From Ilex aquifolium (lineage: Eukaryota; Streptophyta; Magnoliopsida; Aquifoliales; Aquifoliaceae): a stretch of DNA of 64,000 nucleotides. Within the stretch, counting starts at the first letter, position 1, and each line of letters begins with the position of its first letter. Below, in pieces: positions 45,601 to 57,124 of the stretch. Below the pieces are notes generated by a model that was not told the origin of the DNA, made no database searches, and was given only the letters and a program-made list of their open reading frames with translations. The position numbers and the translations under genes were made by a program. The stretch covers positions 6,315,001 through 6,379,000 of the forward strand of contig OX637397.1 of NCBI GenBank assembly GCA_951799425.1, in the 5' to 3' direction.

Positions 45601-46996
45601 AAATGTCCAAGAAGCTCACACATATTTTTGCTATGAATACCGCTTCACTACTCCAACATATTGACCATGAACTCTTTAGCACGCTTCAAAGGAGTAATTC
45701 TCTTGGACATTTTCTTCGCTTATTAGTCATGAAATGTTAAATTTTATTGCTTGGACTATAATTTGGATGGATGGTGTTTTGCTCTTTCTCAGCTTCTTAC
45801 ATGGCTGGCTATATCTTGTGTTAACTTAGTATTGGGATGATTTAATTTTCTGATCTTATGACTAAGTGTGTCAGGTCAGAAGTCTCTTCAGCCTATGGGT
45901 TTCCTCAGCCCATAGTTAGTTTAAATGAAATAACCCTCTCTTACTCAAGAAGGTTCCAAAAAAACTCAAATTTGTTTTTCTAAGCATTAAAGATTGAAAC
46001 TGTACATAGCAACAACCAATTTCAAAAAAATTGTCAATGATATTGTACTGGTGGTCTTGATGTACTTACTACATGGCACTTTCATTTCAAATGATCCAGA
46101 AAAGGCAATACTTATTAGCTTGCTGTCATTACGAACGGTTCTTTTTTTTTCATATTTTCGATAGACCATGATCAAACCCCTAGTTCTCCTCTCCCTAAGA
46201 TGCAATGCCAGGAGTCAACTAATCCAATGGCATTTTTACACTTCCCATTTTCTATGCCTAGATCATCAGGTTCTCTGAATATCAACAATTTCCCAAATGT
46301 AATGTGGGATAAACATGCAAGTTTAAGCTCAATTCCACTTAATTCTGCACTGATGATTGAGCATCAATGGCAAGAACAACCTATTTCCAGTAAAATAAAT
46401 AACTCCCGCATTTGAATTAACAAAACAGAGAATTAATTCACAATTGAAGTGCATCAAAATTAAACACCATCCAAAGACAATCCCATTATCAAGCCACTGA
46501 CAATGACTAACAAAATTATTTTCTAGGTTTTAAAACCACAACCCTTTCAATTGCACCAAACTGCAAAAAAAAAAAAAAAATTAAGCTTACATAGACCACC
46601 ACAGAGAATAAATACAAAGCAGAAAAAGAACAAACAACTCAAGAACACCCACTTTAGAAGCCATCCATAGCACAAAACCAAGAACAGTGAATATAAGTCA
46701 ACTGAAACTAGAACCAGTATTTGGACTCATACCAGTAGTTTGAGCTTCAAGGCCCCAGTTTTCGATTCTTCGATATCATCACCAAGACGGTCAATTACCG
46801 AGACTACATCTTGGGCCGACCGGCAAAGGAGATCTCTCTTAGTATGATAGTTCTTTTTGTTGTGAGACATTAGAGAATGAACACTTTGAGCTCTTGGGTT
46901 AATTGGAAAGAAACAAGTGAAGGTAGAATTACAATATGATGATGGGGATGGTGAGGAATGAGAGAGAGGAAGTCTAGATTGAAGTACAGAGGCCAT
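42636..46996 (-). CDS. FBN4: fibrillin 4 / plastid-lipid-associated protein 6 (HrBP1-type), intact copy A
   Basis: Four exons: 46,996-46,733, 43,715-43,479, 43,094-42,968 and 42,850-42,636, giving 280 residues with GT-AG splice sites. The N terminus (MASVLQSRLPLSHSSPSPSS...) is Ser-rich, poor in acidic residues and typical of a chloroplast transit peptide. The fibrillin/PAP domain starts at about residue 89: VSGLNRGLAASEDDVQKAD, LDKLQGRWKLIYSSAFSSRT, QRIDILSKDFDNIVELQLG, and the C-terminal TRVTRGDRGEVRVFVIS. This matches Arabidopsis FBN4 (PAP6, HrBP1) in order and, as I recall, in length. The family acts in plastoglobules and thylakoids and affects plastoquinone storage and stress tolerance. 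Exon 2 ends CGG (Arg), where copy B and the family have CAG (Gln). Intron 1 (3.0 kb) holds a hAT-like insertion. This is the only one of three copies able to encode the whole protein. Confidence 0.9.
44344..44985. mobile_element. 642 bp non-autonomous hAT-like element in FBN4 intron 1
   Basis: The ends are TAGGGGTGAAATTTGGGTGG and, inverted from the right, TAGGGGTGCAACTCGGGCTGG. The element is flanked by ATAATTTG at 44,336-44,343 and again at 44,986-44,993, an exact 8 bp target duplication as made by hAT transposases. The interior has opposed AACTCGAATT/CAACCCGA motifs and a CT-rich middle (44,560-44,770) but no transposase. The copy B intron has a single ATAATTTG at the same place (near 53,337) and no insert. 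Confidence 0.92.
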
Positions 46997-48225
46997 GGCT
47001 ACGTGTTGTTGGAGATTTTGGAACTGGGTAGTTGCAGATTTTGGGGGAGGAGATGGAAGACAAGAAAGTACAAGAGGGAAAATTGATTTCTCTTCTCTGA
47101 TTGTGATTGGGTGGTGAGAAAAATAGGGTGGAATCCACCCGAGTTCAGCGCCGCCACAAGGATTGCTTAAAATATTGCCGTGTGGCTTCAAACTTTTTTG
47201 GTAGTGTTTGTCGGCCACGAACGACAAATACTAGTAATAATATTCTTTTTCTTTTTCTTTTTATTCAATTGTCCGGGACAGTTTATATATATCTCGATTA
47301 ATTACATTCTCGATCTAATTAAAAATAAATTATTCATGTCAAAACTAAGGTATTTGTAAGTGATAGATTTTTCATAGTCTAACTCAAAGAATTATCAAGA
47401 TTCGTATTCAAGAGTACGTTTGGATTTATGATCGCCCCTATTAGTCATATTTTTTGGGAAAAAATTAGGAAATTATTTTAGAGTTGGCACACTAACAAGT
47501 TTTAATTTTTTTTCAAATTAACTTTAGAAGTTTATAAATTTATATTTATTGAAATTATATTTAATACATAAAAGTTCTTTATACATTAAAGGTTAAAAAC
47601 CAATATATAGCTTGTTACCAAAAAATAAAAATAAATTAATTGTAACTTCTTATCAATGATGAGACTAATTATTGTCATTTATAATTAACTCTTATAACTT
47701 TTTATTTTGAAAACGTTACAAATGAATGTCATCAACAAATAATTTTTTCTATATACAAAATCAGGGTAATAATTTTTATTTATGATCATGTAGTTTATTA
47801 CATAATGATACTCAATTCAATACAATAACAAAGTAACCCTACAATTTTAAAAAATTATAAAATAACCCCATATGTCCAAAACTTGTTCAGACCTGTCTGA
47901 AACATGTCTAAAATATAAGAATAATGTCAATTGCACCTAATTCAGGATTTAATTGGTGAGTATCCAATGACTTATGGTGGAATTTATAAAATATTGAAAC
48001 TTACCATTAACCTGAATGTTGCAATATGCTAGAGCATGAAATTAGGTCCTAATATCATTTCACAAAAGTTAATAATTATTTAGGTAGGGGATCTTAATCA
48101 ATTACAAAAAATCAATTTCATGTTATTTGATATTAAAAAATCTCCATCACCTCTCCAACAATGATTCCTGAAACATAAATGAAGTATTAGTTTGCACCAA
48201 ATTTTTTTTTTTTTAAATTAATCCC

Positions 48226-48593
48226 TTATACTCTGTTTGGTATGATAGAAAAATGAAATGATTGAAAGTTAGAGGAATAAATAAAATATCATGTTTAGTA
48301 AGGAATGAAAATAAAAAAGATGAAAAAGTGAATGAATTAACTTTCCTTCCAACTCACTAAAATCAATTCCTCCAAAATCCGAAAGAAAGTTGATGAAAAA
48401 TTAATTATTTATATTGAGATGTATCTTATTTGTTTATGTATCTTTTTATATATACATATATTATGTACACATTAATTTCATATAAAAGTACAATGATAAA
48501 ATATGTATTTATATATATTTTATAAAACAATAAAAAATAAATTTTAAAATTAAAAATTAAAAATTAAAAAAAAAAAAAAATTTCCATCTTAGT
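48226..48593. repeat. direct repeat unit, copy without Helitron
   Basis: The words ctttccttccaactcac, gagatgtatcttatttgt and tatacatatattatgta-acattaatttc occur here in uninterrupted order. They also occur at 50,476-50,626 and 51,281-51,440, split by a Helitron. A small deletion difference (aggaataaataaaatatcatgt only here) shows the copies are not recent. The unit ends with an A-rich run and a hAT-like insertion. Confidence 0.75.
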
Positions 48594-48647
48594 TAGGGGT
48601 GAAAATTTTCGACTCAATACGATGAGACGACTCGAATGTCACCTCTA
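48594..48647. mobile_element. 54 bp internally deleted hAT-like element
   Basis: It runs from TAGGGGTG to CACCTCTA with only about 38 bp between, flanked by ATCTTAGT (48,586-48,593) and ATCTTAGC (48,648-48,655). The start matches the longer element at 51,454 (GAAAATTTTCGACTCAA). It appears to be a minimal deletion derivative of that family. Confidence 0.75.
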
Positions 48648-50626
48648 ATCTTAGCAAACAAAAAAAAAATATATATATATATATAATCATTTTTATTTTT
48701 CATCCATTCTACTAAACACAAATGAAAGAAAGTGTATCATTCATATTTTCCTTCCATGAAAGATAGAAAGTGTATCCCTCATATTTTCCATCCCTCCTAT
48801 TTTTTATCATTCCTACCAAATGGAGCATTATTCTAAGATTTATTCATGTTTAATATACAAATCGAGAACTCTAGATTTGTAGAGAATATTAATAGTTACC
48901 TTTTAAAACGTGATCTTTATAATTTTCAAGTTTTCTCAAAAAATTTTGAATCTTTAAATTTAAATTTGATGTTTACTCTAAATTAGGCCAATCAATGGTG
49001 TGGATAATTTTGAAAATATGAAAGGAGGAGAAGGGGGGGGGGGGGGTGGGGGGGGGGTGTCTCCATGTAGTTGGACAAGTCTCAATTGCGTTGCAATTCC
49101 TTTCTTTTTTGTGATGAGAAACTTCTATAAGGGAGGCTCACATTAGACTCATACTTGTAGATTAAATTCTGCATACTACAAAAAGCATCAATTAATTATT
49201 AGTTAAACTTAAGAGAATTGAACTTAAAACGTATGAATTTACAATATATTGTAAATTTAATTTTTACACCAATGGATTTTCGATGCAGATTCAACTACAA
49301 TATAACATTTTTATGCTAGTAATTTAGCATCTATCTATACTGTTAATAAAGGAAGATGATAAAATTGTATTCAGCCAATAAAAGTCAAAATTTGAATCTC
49401 GTTTGATTTGAATAAAAATTTGAATTTCTATTTATTTGATATATGTTTAATTAAAGAATTGAAGTTTTTTATTACTTACTTTTCACAAATTTAAATTTGA
49501 ATAAAGAGTTGGGATTCCCCAATGCCCCCCCTTTTTCACTTTAATCACATATGACTTCCTTTTTAACTTCATTATTATTAATTACACTTAACTACCTATA
49601 ACTCTCATAACTATTTAAATTATATTATTCTAATCTCTTTCCACTTTTCTTTTATATTCTTATCTACTTAGTAACATAGAGATGCAAAAGGTGTCAATTT
49701 TAACCCTTTAATACGAATCCGACACGAATTCGACATGAACAATTATAAAATTGACATAATTATTAAATACGCATAATACATAGTTTAGACTAATGTTTAA
49801 TACTCAGAATACACAAAATAGATTTTTTTTTTTCATGGGTTTTGATGCGAATACAATATGAATAATAAAAACACGACACGAATAACAAGACATATAGGTC
49901 ACACAAATACGACTCGATTGACACCATTGCATCATAAATGACGACTGAGCATCTTCCAAAATTCTTCTCTACTCATATGACCACGAGGCAACACTTTCAA
50001 ACACTTTTATTATTATTTGATGTGTGATTTTTTCTAATATAATTTATTTTTTTTAACGGATTTTGTATCATTTATTAAATTGAAATTTATTATATATAAA
50101 TGAATTTTTCATAATTCATTAAAAAAATAAAAAAATATATATATATTGAAGGGACCCACCGACCCCGTTTCATTTAATTGACAAAGATGTCCCAAACACT
50201 CAAACTTGCCTGTAGATCAGATTTTAAAAATAAAATTAATATTTTTGACCGAATATATGAGTTTGAATCAATAATCTAATACTGCACAAATTTAGATTTA
50301 AAATGGTATGGTGAGTGTAACTTGTTGAAACTAAATCGTAAGGAATCAATTTCACTCGACTTGAGCCAAAAAAAAACTTATTCAATTTTTGTTTGTAACA
50401 TACGAGAAAATTTGATTAATTTGATTATTATCGTTTCATCGTTTTCTTTCCACTATACGTTTACACAACAACAATAATGCTCCGTTTGATATGATAAAAA
50501 AATGGAAGGATGAAAAGTTGGATGAATTAACTTTCCTTCCAACTCACCAAAATCAATCCCTCCAAAATCCGACGGAAAGTGAATGAAAAATTAATTATTT
50601 GTGTTGAGATGTATCTTATTTGTCTA

Positions 50627-51234
50627 CTAGTTATTACCTGTGCCTGAAGGCACAGAGTAATAAAAAATGGTAAACAATAAACATATTTGTTTTCATATCT
50701 AAAATCAAATCACAAACATAGAGAAGAGATAAAAAAATTTAAGCATCGGTTTGTAGTGGGGGTGAGAGGTGGTGGGCGGCAGTGGTGGTGGTAGGAGACG
50801 GTGATGGTTGTGATGGTGGCGGTGGTGGTGGCATTGGGGGAGACGGTGGGGGCGGCGACGGCGACGACGATGGTGGCGGCGGTAGTGGCGACGACGACGA
50901 TGGTGGTGGTGGTGGTGGTAGTGGTAGTGGTGCCGGTGGTGGCGGTGGCGGTGGCGGTGGCGGTGGCGGCAGTGGCGGTGGCGGTTGTGGTAGAGGTAGT
51001 AGTGGAGCGGTTTCAAACACTATTTTTTTTTTAAATTATTTATGAGAAATAATTTCTAAAAGTACTTTTAAAAAGTTACTCCAAACACACCCTTAATGGC
51101 CTATTTTTCCTATTAAATTTAGGGTGTTAATATTAGTCGTTAGACTAACTTTAAAGTAAAATTTAAAGCGATCTCAACCGCGAATAGCAAAAGTCATTTT
51201 GTTTATCTTTTGAAATTTGAATTGTAAGCTACTT

Positions 51235-51279
<45 letters not shown>
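50627..51279 (-). mobile_element. non-autonomous Helitron, minus orientation
   Basis: Read on the minus strand it ends in CTGTGCC-TTCA-GGCACAG (7 bp stem, 50,638-50,655), then a short spacer and CTAG (50,627-50,630), followed by T. This is the Helitron 3' end layout. The 5' end is obscured by an (AT)n run (51,231-51,280) but shares AATAAAGTAGC with the copy at 55,851. The interior (50,755-51,010) is a GGT/GGC-rich low-complexity stretch. The repeat at 48,418-48,445 is an empty site: joining the bases on either side here gives tttgtcta-tctatctttt, against tttgtttatgtatctttt. Confidence 0.8.
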
Positions 51280-51282
<3 letters not shown>

Positions 51283-51453
51283 ATCTTTTGATATATACAT
51301 ATATTATGTATACATTAATTTCATATAAAAATACAATGATAAAATATGTATTTATATATATATTTTTTAAAAAAATTTATAAAAAAATTTAAAAATTTAA
51401 AAATTTAAAATTTAAAAATTTAAAATTAAATTAAAAAAAAAAATCATCTTAAT

Positions 51454-51800
51454 TAGGGATGAAAATTTTCGACTCAACACGATTATACGACTCGAACTAG
51501 ACAAGAATTTTATAACACAAACTTGATTATAATTCGACACGAACTTGAAAATGACCTGACACACGAACAAGAAATATAAAAGGTTCATATTCAATTCAAC
51601 TAGTCAAACTCAAAATTGACATCACCAACCAGTTTATTTAAAAATAAACACGAATACGAACACGAACACGACACGAAAATAAACAGGTCAACTCGCAACT
51701 CGACACGACACAATTAATTAAATGAATTGAGTTAGATTTAACTAATATTCGACACAAACTCATAATGACTCAACACGAATTTGACTATCCTTCGTTTGTA
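51454..51800. mobile_element. hAT-like remnant adjoining FBN4 copy B
   Basis: It begins TAGGGATGAAAATTTTCGAC, like the 54 bp element at 48,594, and is filled with CGACACGAA/ACACGAAC motifs of the kind seen near the ends of the other hAT-like elements. No right terminus is found. The duplicated FBN4 block begins at about 51,800, so the breakpoint of that duplication lies in or at the end of this element. Confidence 0.55.
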
Positions 51801-51854
51801 TAGACAGAAGTTCGTATTTCAAACAATGGTTCGAAAACTGCTCATCTTCAAAAC

Positions 51855-54800
51855 TTAAGAGATAACAAAAACACGAAGCTCTCCCCGGTCTCCCCTTGTT
51901 ACGCGGGTATCAGAGTCGAGGTAGGTAACTTCAAATTCACCTGAACCTGTATTAGATGGTGGCCTTAATGCATCTGGTATCCGGGGTACATCCAATGGTG
52001 GAAGTTGTGATAACTTTCCTGTCGTCTTTACAGTTGTTTTCTCAAATACTATCTTAATTTTGGAAGATATTCATGTAAAAACAGGAACATCTGTTAGGAA
52101 GATCATTGTTATGCTTTTAAACAAAACCTGCAGAATATTTTTTTCGGACAAATGATTAGGAAGTGAACATGGAAAGCACCAACCTAGGACTTCAAATTTG
52201 TGGGCTAAGGTGGCTGTCACCTCAACAGGTGGAACAGGCCACGGAGCGCTTAATTGAAGCTCCACTATATTATCAAAATCTTTGCTTAAGATGTCAATCC
52301 GTTGAAATACCTGATCAAAACAAACCGTGGAATCAGTGGTGGAGTTAGAATTTTCAAAATAGGGGGCCACCTAAAAGTGAGAAAATATAGAATGTAGAAT
52401 TATCCTGGGTCATATTAAAAATTTACAAAAATAAAAGAGGCCAGCCTAACAATTTTCAATGAATAACACAAAATCTAACGGACTAACAGATAATGTTAGA
52501 AAACTTCGTACAGCCATGGTCCTCCTTGCACGTAAGATGGCTCTGCAACTGCATGCAATAAGATGATGGGAAAATATGACCAACAGCAGGCTATATTTTG
52601 TATTCACTTTCTAAGCATCCAATGAATTTGATTATATTGGATCATTTGCAATTTGAGCGCTAAATAAATAAAAGCACGAAAAGCCAAGTCTTTTCAAGCA
52701 TACCTGGCCAAGAGTAATGGGAAGAAGTCTTCCAGTTGGGGGGCCAGGACGGCTTCCACCTAGAGTGCGAGATGAGAATGTACTGCTATATATCAGTTTC
52801 CACCTTCCTTGCAGTTTATCCAAGTTCAACTGAGAGATCTACAGGTCCTCCCACATCTTCAAGCTCCTTGGCAGCCGAATCTGCCTTCTGTAAATCATCT
52901 TCACTAGCAACAAGACCTCTGTTTAGCCCAGAAACAGCACTCTATAGATTGACCATCCCATAAGTGTCAGCAACATGACTTATTGTTATAATGATTCCAT
53001 ACAAGCTTTGCGCTAGCATCTAAAAATTTATAAACATGTGATGAAATTGAAAACAACAGCTTCAAAGATTGATTTTTTGCGAAAAGAGCTGATACTTATG
53101 AGTATACACATAGAGTGAGGAAAAACCCAACTGATGCCTGCGTCTTGGCAAATTTCCATGCATTGTAAGAAGAGGTATTAGTTCCTACCTCTTTGATTTC
53201 AAAGTCAAAATTTGCCCACTTACAAAATATACAGGTATAAAATCAAACGATGATAAGTTTCCTTGTCAATACAACAAAACATCATCCAACAATGAACAAG
53301 CTATAAGGAATCACTACTCAGAACTTGAATGAACATATAATTTGTTAAAGAAAAGGTGCAGCGAAAAACAAACTCTTTTTCAAAATGAGGCAAAAGAGGT
53401 CGATAACGGAAACCAAACGGATATGATTGCACATGAATCTGAAAGATAGGTACTTAGCTTAGATTTCCTCAATCTTTTTGCCTTGGTCACCAAAAAGACA
53501 GGTTACCAAAAAGAAAGCCAAAATCCCAGCCAAAAAATGATAAAATAAAAAAGCAGACAAAATTTTTGTTTGACCATCCAACAAAATCCAAATTGTCTAA
53601 AGCTACTGCCTGTACTAGTTGTTTTGTATTCTTTTGATTTCCCATAATCGGGCCCAGAATGTGCTCCATATTAAAACATCATATCTACATATTTTCTTTG
53701 TTCTTATGGCTGTACATGATGTCACTTCTACCACTTCCTTATATCCCTATCACATCCCTGACTCACATCATTGCCAGTCTCCTCTAGACATTAAAACCTT
53801 ACCATGCAAGCAATGAACTCTCTCTTACTCTAAAACAAATGGAGACTTCAATGCACTTTGTGTGTGTGGGTAATGTAGCTAATTGCTCTTTTTTGGTGTT
53901 CTGAAGATTTGGAAGCAGAAATTGTTTCAAATGGGACCGACTGTAGAGGTCCAAGTGTCCAAGAAGGTCACACATATTTTCGTTATGAATACTGCTTCAC
54001 TACTCTCATATTCACCGCGAACTCTTACCATGCTTCAAAGGAGCTCTTTCTCTTGGACATTTTCTTTGCTTCTTTGTCATGAAATGTTAAATTTTACTGC
54101 TTGGACTATAATTTGGATGGAGGGTGTTTTGCTCTTTCTCAATTTCTTACATGGCTGGCTATATCTTGTGTTAATTTAGTATTGGGATGATTTAATTTTC
54201 TGATCTTATGACCAAGTGTGTAAGGTTAGAAGTCTCTTCAGCGTATGGGTTTTCTCAGCCCATAATTACTTTCAATGAAATAACTCTCTCTTACTCAAGA
54301 AGGTTCCAAAAAAACTCAAATTTGTTTTTCTAAGCATTAAAGATTGAAACTGTACATAGAAACATTCAATTTCAAAAAAATTGTCAATGATATTGTACTG
54401 GTGGTCTCGATGTACTTATTTCATGGCACTTTCATTTTAAATGATCCAGAAAAGGCAGTACTTATTAGCTTGCTGTCATTACCAATCATTTTTCATATTG
54501 TCGATAGACCATGATCAAAACCCTAGTTCTCCTCTCCCTAAGATGCAATGCCAGCAGTCAACTCATCCAACGTCATTTTTACACTTCCCCACTTTCTATC
54601 TTCCATCATAGTAAATGGAGCTACTTTCCCAGAGAGCACACAGCAACACTGTGGCACTGCGTATAGGTAAGCGGGATCTCTGAATATCAATGTTTTCCTA
54701 AATGTAATGTGGGATAAACATGCAAGTTTAAGCTCAATTCCACTTAATTCTGCACTGATGATTGAGCATCAATGGCAAGAACAAACTATTTCCCGTAAAA

Positions 54801-55410
54801 TAAATAACTCCCGCATTAGAAATAACCAAACAGAGAGTTAATTCACAGTTGAAGTGCATCAAAATTAAACAGCCGCCAGAAACAATCCCATTATCAAGCC
54901 ACAGACAGTGAATTACAAAATTATTTTCTGGGTTGTAAAAACCACAACCCTTTCAATTGCTTTTTTTTTTGAATTTTCAAACCAAACGAAAAAAAAAAAA
55001 CAAAATTAAGCTTACATAGACCACCACAGAGAATAAATATAAAGCAGAACAAGAACAAACAATTCAAGAACACCCAGTTTAAAAGCCATCCATAACACAA
55101 AAGCAAGCATTAATACAGACAGTGAATACAAGTCAACTGAAACCAGAAATAGTATTTTAACAGATACCAGCAATTTGAGCTTCAAGGCCCCAAGGAGCTC
55201 AGTTTTCGATCCTAAGACTTCATCGATGGCCGACCGGCAAAGAAGGTCTCTCTTGGTATGATAATTCTTTTTGCTGGGAGACATTAGAGAATGAATACTT
55301 TGAGCTCTTGGGTTAATTGGAAAGAAACAAGTGAAAGTAGAACTACAATATGATGATGGGGATAGTGAGGAGTGATAGAAAGGAAGTCTAGATTGAAGTA
55401 GAGAGGCCAT
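51855..55410 (-). pseudogene. FBN4: FBN4 duplicate B, inactivated
   Basis: All four exons are recognisable: 55,410-55,168, 52,941-52,704, 52,310-52,184 and 52,068-51,855. Exon 1 is open but rearranged before GALKLKLL. Exon 2 is 238 bases instead of 237. The extra C near 52,820 shifts the frame and puts a TAA (52,818-52,816) in frame. Three bases that include the AG acceptor of exon 4 are missing (near 52,070). Intron 1 lacks the hAT-like insert and about 230 bp present in copy A. Flanking homology runs from about 51,800 to 55,625. A transcript could still arise from the kept promoter, but it could not encode a full fibrillin. Confidence 0.9.
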
Positions 55411-55850
55411 GGCTACGTATTGTTGGAGATTTTGGAACCGGGTAGTTGCAGATTTTGGGGGAGGAAATGGAAGACAGGAAAGTACAGGAGAGAATTTGAT
55501 TGGGTGGTGACAAAAAGAGTGTGGACCCCATGTTCAGCGATGAAAGAGACGCCACAAGGATTGCTTAAAATATTGCCGTGTGGCCTCAAACTTTTTTGGT
55601 AGTGTTTGTGGGCCACGAACGAGAAACTCTAATTTAGGGAGGTCGGTCTTTTTTTTAAGGCTTATATGACTTTAAGTACACTTAAAAAATTTATTTGAGG
55701 AAGTTCACTTTGATCTTTATTGTCTAAAATACTCTTAATAGTTATATTTAATCAAAATTTGTTTGAAAAAATTAACAACTTCTACATTAAGAATTGTATT
55801 AATATTAACAACTCATATTTTGAAAATTTTGTTAGCATTAAAATTATGTT

Positions 55851-56389
55851 TCTATATAATAAAGTAGCTTACAATTCAAATCTCAAAAGATAAACAAAAT
55901 CACTTTTGTTATTCGCGGTTGAGAACACTTTAAATTTTACTTTAAAGTTAATCTAACGGCTAATATTAACACCCTAAATTTAATAGAAAAAATAGGAGTC
56001 TAAGGATATATTTGTAGTGATTTTTTAAAAGTACTTCTATAAAATATTTCTCATAAATACTTCAAAAAAAATAATAGTGTTTGAAACCGTCCCACCACCA
56101 CCACCGTCGCCGCCGCCACCGTTGCCACCCCACCACCGCCACCACCTTTGTCGCCGTCACCACCACCACCACCATCGCCACCATCACAGTCATTGCCACC
56201 CACCACAACCATCACTGTCTCTTACCACCACCATTGCCGCCCACCATCTCTCACTCCTACTACAAACCGATGCTTAAATTCTTTTATCTCTTCTCTATGT
56301 TTGTGATTGAATTTTGGATATGAATACAAATATGTTTATTATTTACCATTTTTTATTACACTGTGCCTTCAGGCACAGGCAATAACTAG
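55851..56389 (+). mobile_element. non-autonomous Helitron, plus orientation
   Basis: It starts TCTATATAATAAAGTAGC, a typical plant Helitron 5' end, and finishes CTGTGCC-TTCA-GGCACAG (56,361-56,378), GCAATAA, CTAG (56,386-56,389), then T. It is 539 bp, with a CCA/CCG-rich low-complexity middle (56,090-56,245). It matches the element at 50,627-51,279 in inverted orientation. No helicase is encoded. The base before TC is T, not the expected A. Confidence 0.82.
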
Positions 56390-56401
56390 TATATATATAT
56401 A

Positions 56402-56726
56402 TAGTAATATTAAACAGTAAGACGCTCAACAAAAAAATAGTAACATCAATCAGTAACACGCTCAACAAAAAAAATAGTAACATCAAACAGTAACACGCTC
56501 AATAAAAAAATAGTAACATCAAACAGTAACATGCTTAATAAAAATTTAATCATTGTACTAGAGTGACACCCCCATAACAGAATAAATACTCACAAATGGT
56601 GTCACTCTATTGCAATGATTAAATTTTTAATTAAATTTTTTATTGAGTATATTACTGTTTGATGTTACTATTTTTTTGTTAAGTTGTTTGATGTTACTAT
56701 TTTTTTGTTAAGCTGTTTGATGTTTA

Positions 56727-56730
<4 letters not shown>
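56402..56730. mobile_element. foldback element with tandemly repeated arms
   Basis: The left arm holds four copies of a roughly 36 bp unit (TAGTAACATCAAACAGTAACA plus CGCTCAACAAAAAAA). The right arm holds the inverted unit about two to three times (TTTTTTTGTTAAG, CTGTTTGATGTTACTA). At the centre AGTGACACC and GGTGTCACT face each other across about 27 bp. There is no ORF and no target duplication can be read in the AT-rich flanks. It lies directly after the Helitron 3' end. Confidence 0.75.
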
Positions 56731-56784
<54 letters not shown>

Positions 56785-56810
56785 ATACATACATATATAT
56801 GAGATAGAAA
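56718..56810. repeat. compound microsatellite (AT)n-(GT)n-(ACAT)n
   Basis: An AT run of about 14 bases leads into a GT run of about 42 bases (to about 56,783), then acatacatacatatatat. It overlaps the right edge of the foldback element. Confidence 0.9.
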
Positions 56811-57124
56811 AATAATTTTAATGCTAGAATAATTTTCAAGTTAAGAGTAGTTATTTTTGAAAATATTGAAACTAACAATGATAGACAATATTTATGGTAA
56901 AGGTAATTATGAAATACAATTCAAAAAAAATTTGAAATACTTTAAAATATGTACTTATTGACAACTATTTGATGAAAAAAATGACTTAATAGAGGATAAG
57001 TTTGGAGGTGGTATTTTAAGCCAAATAAGTTTTAAAAAAAATACTCACATCTCATTATCTCATATTCTTGTTCCTTTTTTATTATTCGATTATCCGAACC
57101 AATTTATATATACCTCAAATAATT

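Larger units (their letters stand above)
46997..50626. other. intergenic region upstream of FBN4 copy A
   Basis: 46,997-47,230 is the FBN4 promoter/5' untranslated region, matched in copy B up to about 55,620. The rest is AT-rich without genes. 48,226-48,620 is repeated at 50,476-50,626 plus 51,281-51,500, where a Helitron interrupts the second copy. A G run of more than 20 bases lies near 49,034-49,060. Confidence 0.55.

Noticed and set aside
45531-45740. ORF in FBN4 intron 1, with a relative at 53,883-54,179
   Set aside because: The frame differs in length and is broken differently in the two copies, so the similarity is due to the duplicated intron, not to coding.
50705-51045. Long Gly-, Pro/Arg- or His-rich ORFs on both strands
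   Set aside because: All six frames over the GGT/GGC triplet run inside a Helitron stay open because of composition. No start context, no conserved residue pattern, and the matching run at 56,090-56,245 is not conserved as protein.
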